From Pseudomonadota bacterium (GTDB lineage: Bacteria > Pseudomonadota > Gammaproteobacteria > Burkholderiales > JABEVD01), in contig JAJZTQ010000001.1 of assembly GCA_021848825.1 (NCBI GenBank), positions 186,001-250,000 on the forward strand: a stretch of DNA of 64,000 nucleotides, read 5' to 3'. This document shows, one piece after another, positions 63,451 through 64,000 of this stretch. Both the position numbers and the translations under genes were made by a program. The notes beneath the pieces are model-generated. The model was not told the origin of the DNA. It made no database searches and was given only the letters and a program-made list of their open reading frames with translations. How positions within the stretch are numbered: position 1 is the stretch's first letter; every line of letters starts with the position of its first letter.

Positions 63451-64000
63451 CTCAGCATCGGCAGGATGGCCATCGTAGCCTTTTCGGCGGTTTTCTGCCT
63501 GAGGTTTCGATGGATTTCGGAAAAATGACGCTCCAGCTTGCCGATCACGTATTCGTCTGAAACCTGGTTCATCAGCGCATTGGCGATATTCTCCGGCGTC
63601 GCCTCCTCCTGGAGCAGTTCGGGAACCACGAATTTTCCTGAAAGGATGTTCGGCAGGCCGACATAAGGTTGGTATTTCTTTTTCTTTTTCAGCCTGTAGG
63701 TGAAAGGCGCCATCTTGTAGGCGATCACCATGGGCCGATTGAGCAAGGCTGCTTCCAGCGTGGCCGTGCCGGATGCGACGAGCACGGCGTCGCAGGCGAT
63801 CATGGCGTCGACGGCATGGCCGAAAAGCAGCGTGAAATCGACTTCCTCCGCCTGGTTCCTGTATATCGCTTCCTCGAACAGGGTCCTCGTTTCCCGGCTC
63901 GTCAATGGCACGAGGAACCTCGATTGCGGCCATTCTCCCTTGATCAGCATCGCCGTCCTGATGAAGGTGTCCGCCATGTATTGCAGTTCGCTCTGCCTGC
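63447..64000 (-). CDS. lpxB: Lipid-A-disaccharide synthase, C-terminal part (cut by window end)
   Basis: The frame is open to the last base of the window; the visible part is about 184 residues ending at 63447. [42 protein letters not shown] and [27 protein letters not shown] are LpxB signatures. LpxB joins UDP-diacylglucosamine and lipid X in lipid A synthesis. The start lies beyond position 64000. Confidence 0.95.
   Translation of the reverse strand, partial: RQSELQYMADTFIRTAMLIKGEWPQSRFLVPLTSRETRTLFEEAIYRNQAEEVDFTLLFGHAVDAMIACDAVLVASGTATLEAALLNRPMVIAYKMAPFTYRLKKKKKYQPYVGLPNILSGKFVVPELLQEEATPENIANALMNQVSDEYVIGKLERHFSEIHRNLRQKTAEKATMAILPMLR

Noticed and set aside
1-64000. CRISPR array, insertion sequence or prophage
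   Set aside because: I looked for regularly spaced repeats, transposase or integrase motifs and phage structural genes and saw none.

Overview
The window looks like a chromosomal segment of a Betaproteobacterium. Support comes from the yceF-yceD-rpmF-plsX-fabHDG-acpP-fabF-pabC-mltG-tmk-holB-pilZ-tatD gene order, the surE-pcm-nlpD cluster, a complete type II secretion locus, ratA/rnfH beside smpB, and an lpxB-rnhB-trmH run. A Nitrosomonadales-type (Gallionella- or methylotroph-like) host is a guess I cannot confirm. Arginine AGG/AGA codons are common in most genes. Genes are tightly packed: same-strand neighbours usually overlap by a few bases (ATGA, GTGA or TTGA junctions), convergent pairs often overlap at their stop codons, and TTG starts are frequent. 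I saw no insertion sequence, prophage or CRISPR array.

Layout. 0.3-2.3 kb: a secreted pentaheme cytochrome c that joins an AdhB-type triheme unit to a TsdA-like diheme unit, closed by a textbook terminator. 2.6-3.75 kb: a small Cys-rich protein and a Maf/YceF pyrophosphatase. 3.75-14.2 kb: a long rightward fatty-acid, cell-wall and replication operon headed by a near-consensus promoter whose predicted start point leaves almost no leader. 14.2-20.4 kb: leftward acnA, rightward rpoS and leftward mutS. 20.4-25.3 kb: an exported MsrB, an 82-bp degenerate copy of the mutS 5' end, a large membrane PAS/LOV-like/GGDEF protein and Tpx. 25.4-28.5 kb: a PAS-GAF-GGDEF-EAL protein. 28.5-34 kb: tRNA-Arg(CCU), a PAP2 protein, a membrane-anchored Bcp, Uup, a stand-alone RlmK-type methyltransferase and a Cfa-type enzyme.

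34-40.5 kb: a slipin/NfeD pair, a TMEM175-type channel, an Ala/Ser/Thr-rich unknown protein, a frameshifted or degraded small ORF, a TPM-domain protein, rnfH-ratA and smpB. 40.5-53.7 kb: a divergent type II secretion locus, with gspCDEF running left into surE-pcm-nlpD and a NarL-type response regulator, and gspGHIJKLMN running right. 53.7-59 kb: a DUF1624 membrane protein, a DUF2844/DUF3443 lipoprotein pair, a long-chain acyl-CoA synthetase and an RhlE-type RNA helicase. 59.3-64 kb: typA, then a leftward run of lpxB (cut by the window end), rnhB, a GYF_2 membrane protein, a SpoU methyltransferase and an RluE-type pseudouridine synthase.

The most unusual items are the five-haem cytochrome fusion, the duplicated mutS 5' end (85% identity, nearly all transitions), a LOV-like domain with Val at the photoactive Cys position, a response regulator in the place after nlpD that rpoS often occupies, homopolymer tracts inside two coding regions, and a series of overlapping convergent gene pairs that leave no room for ordinary terminators.
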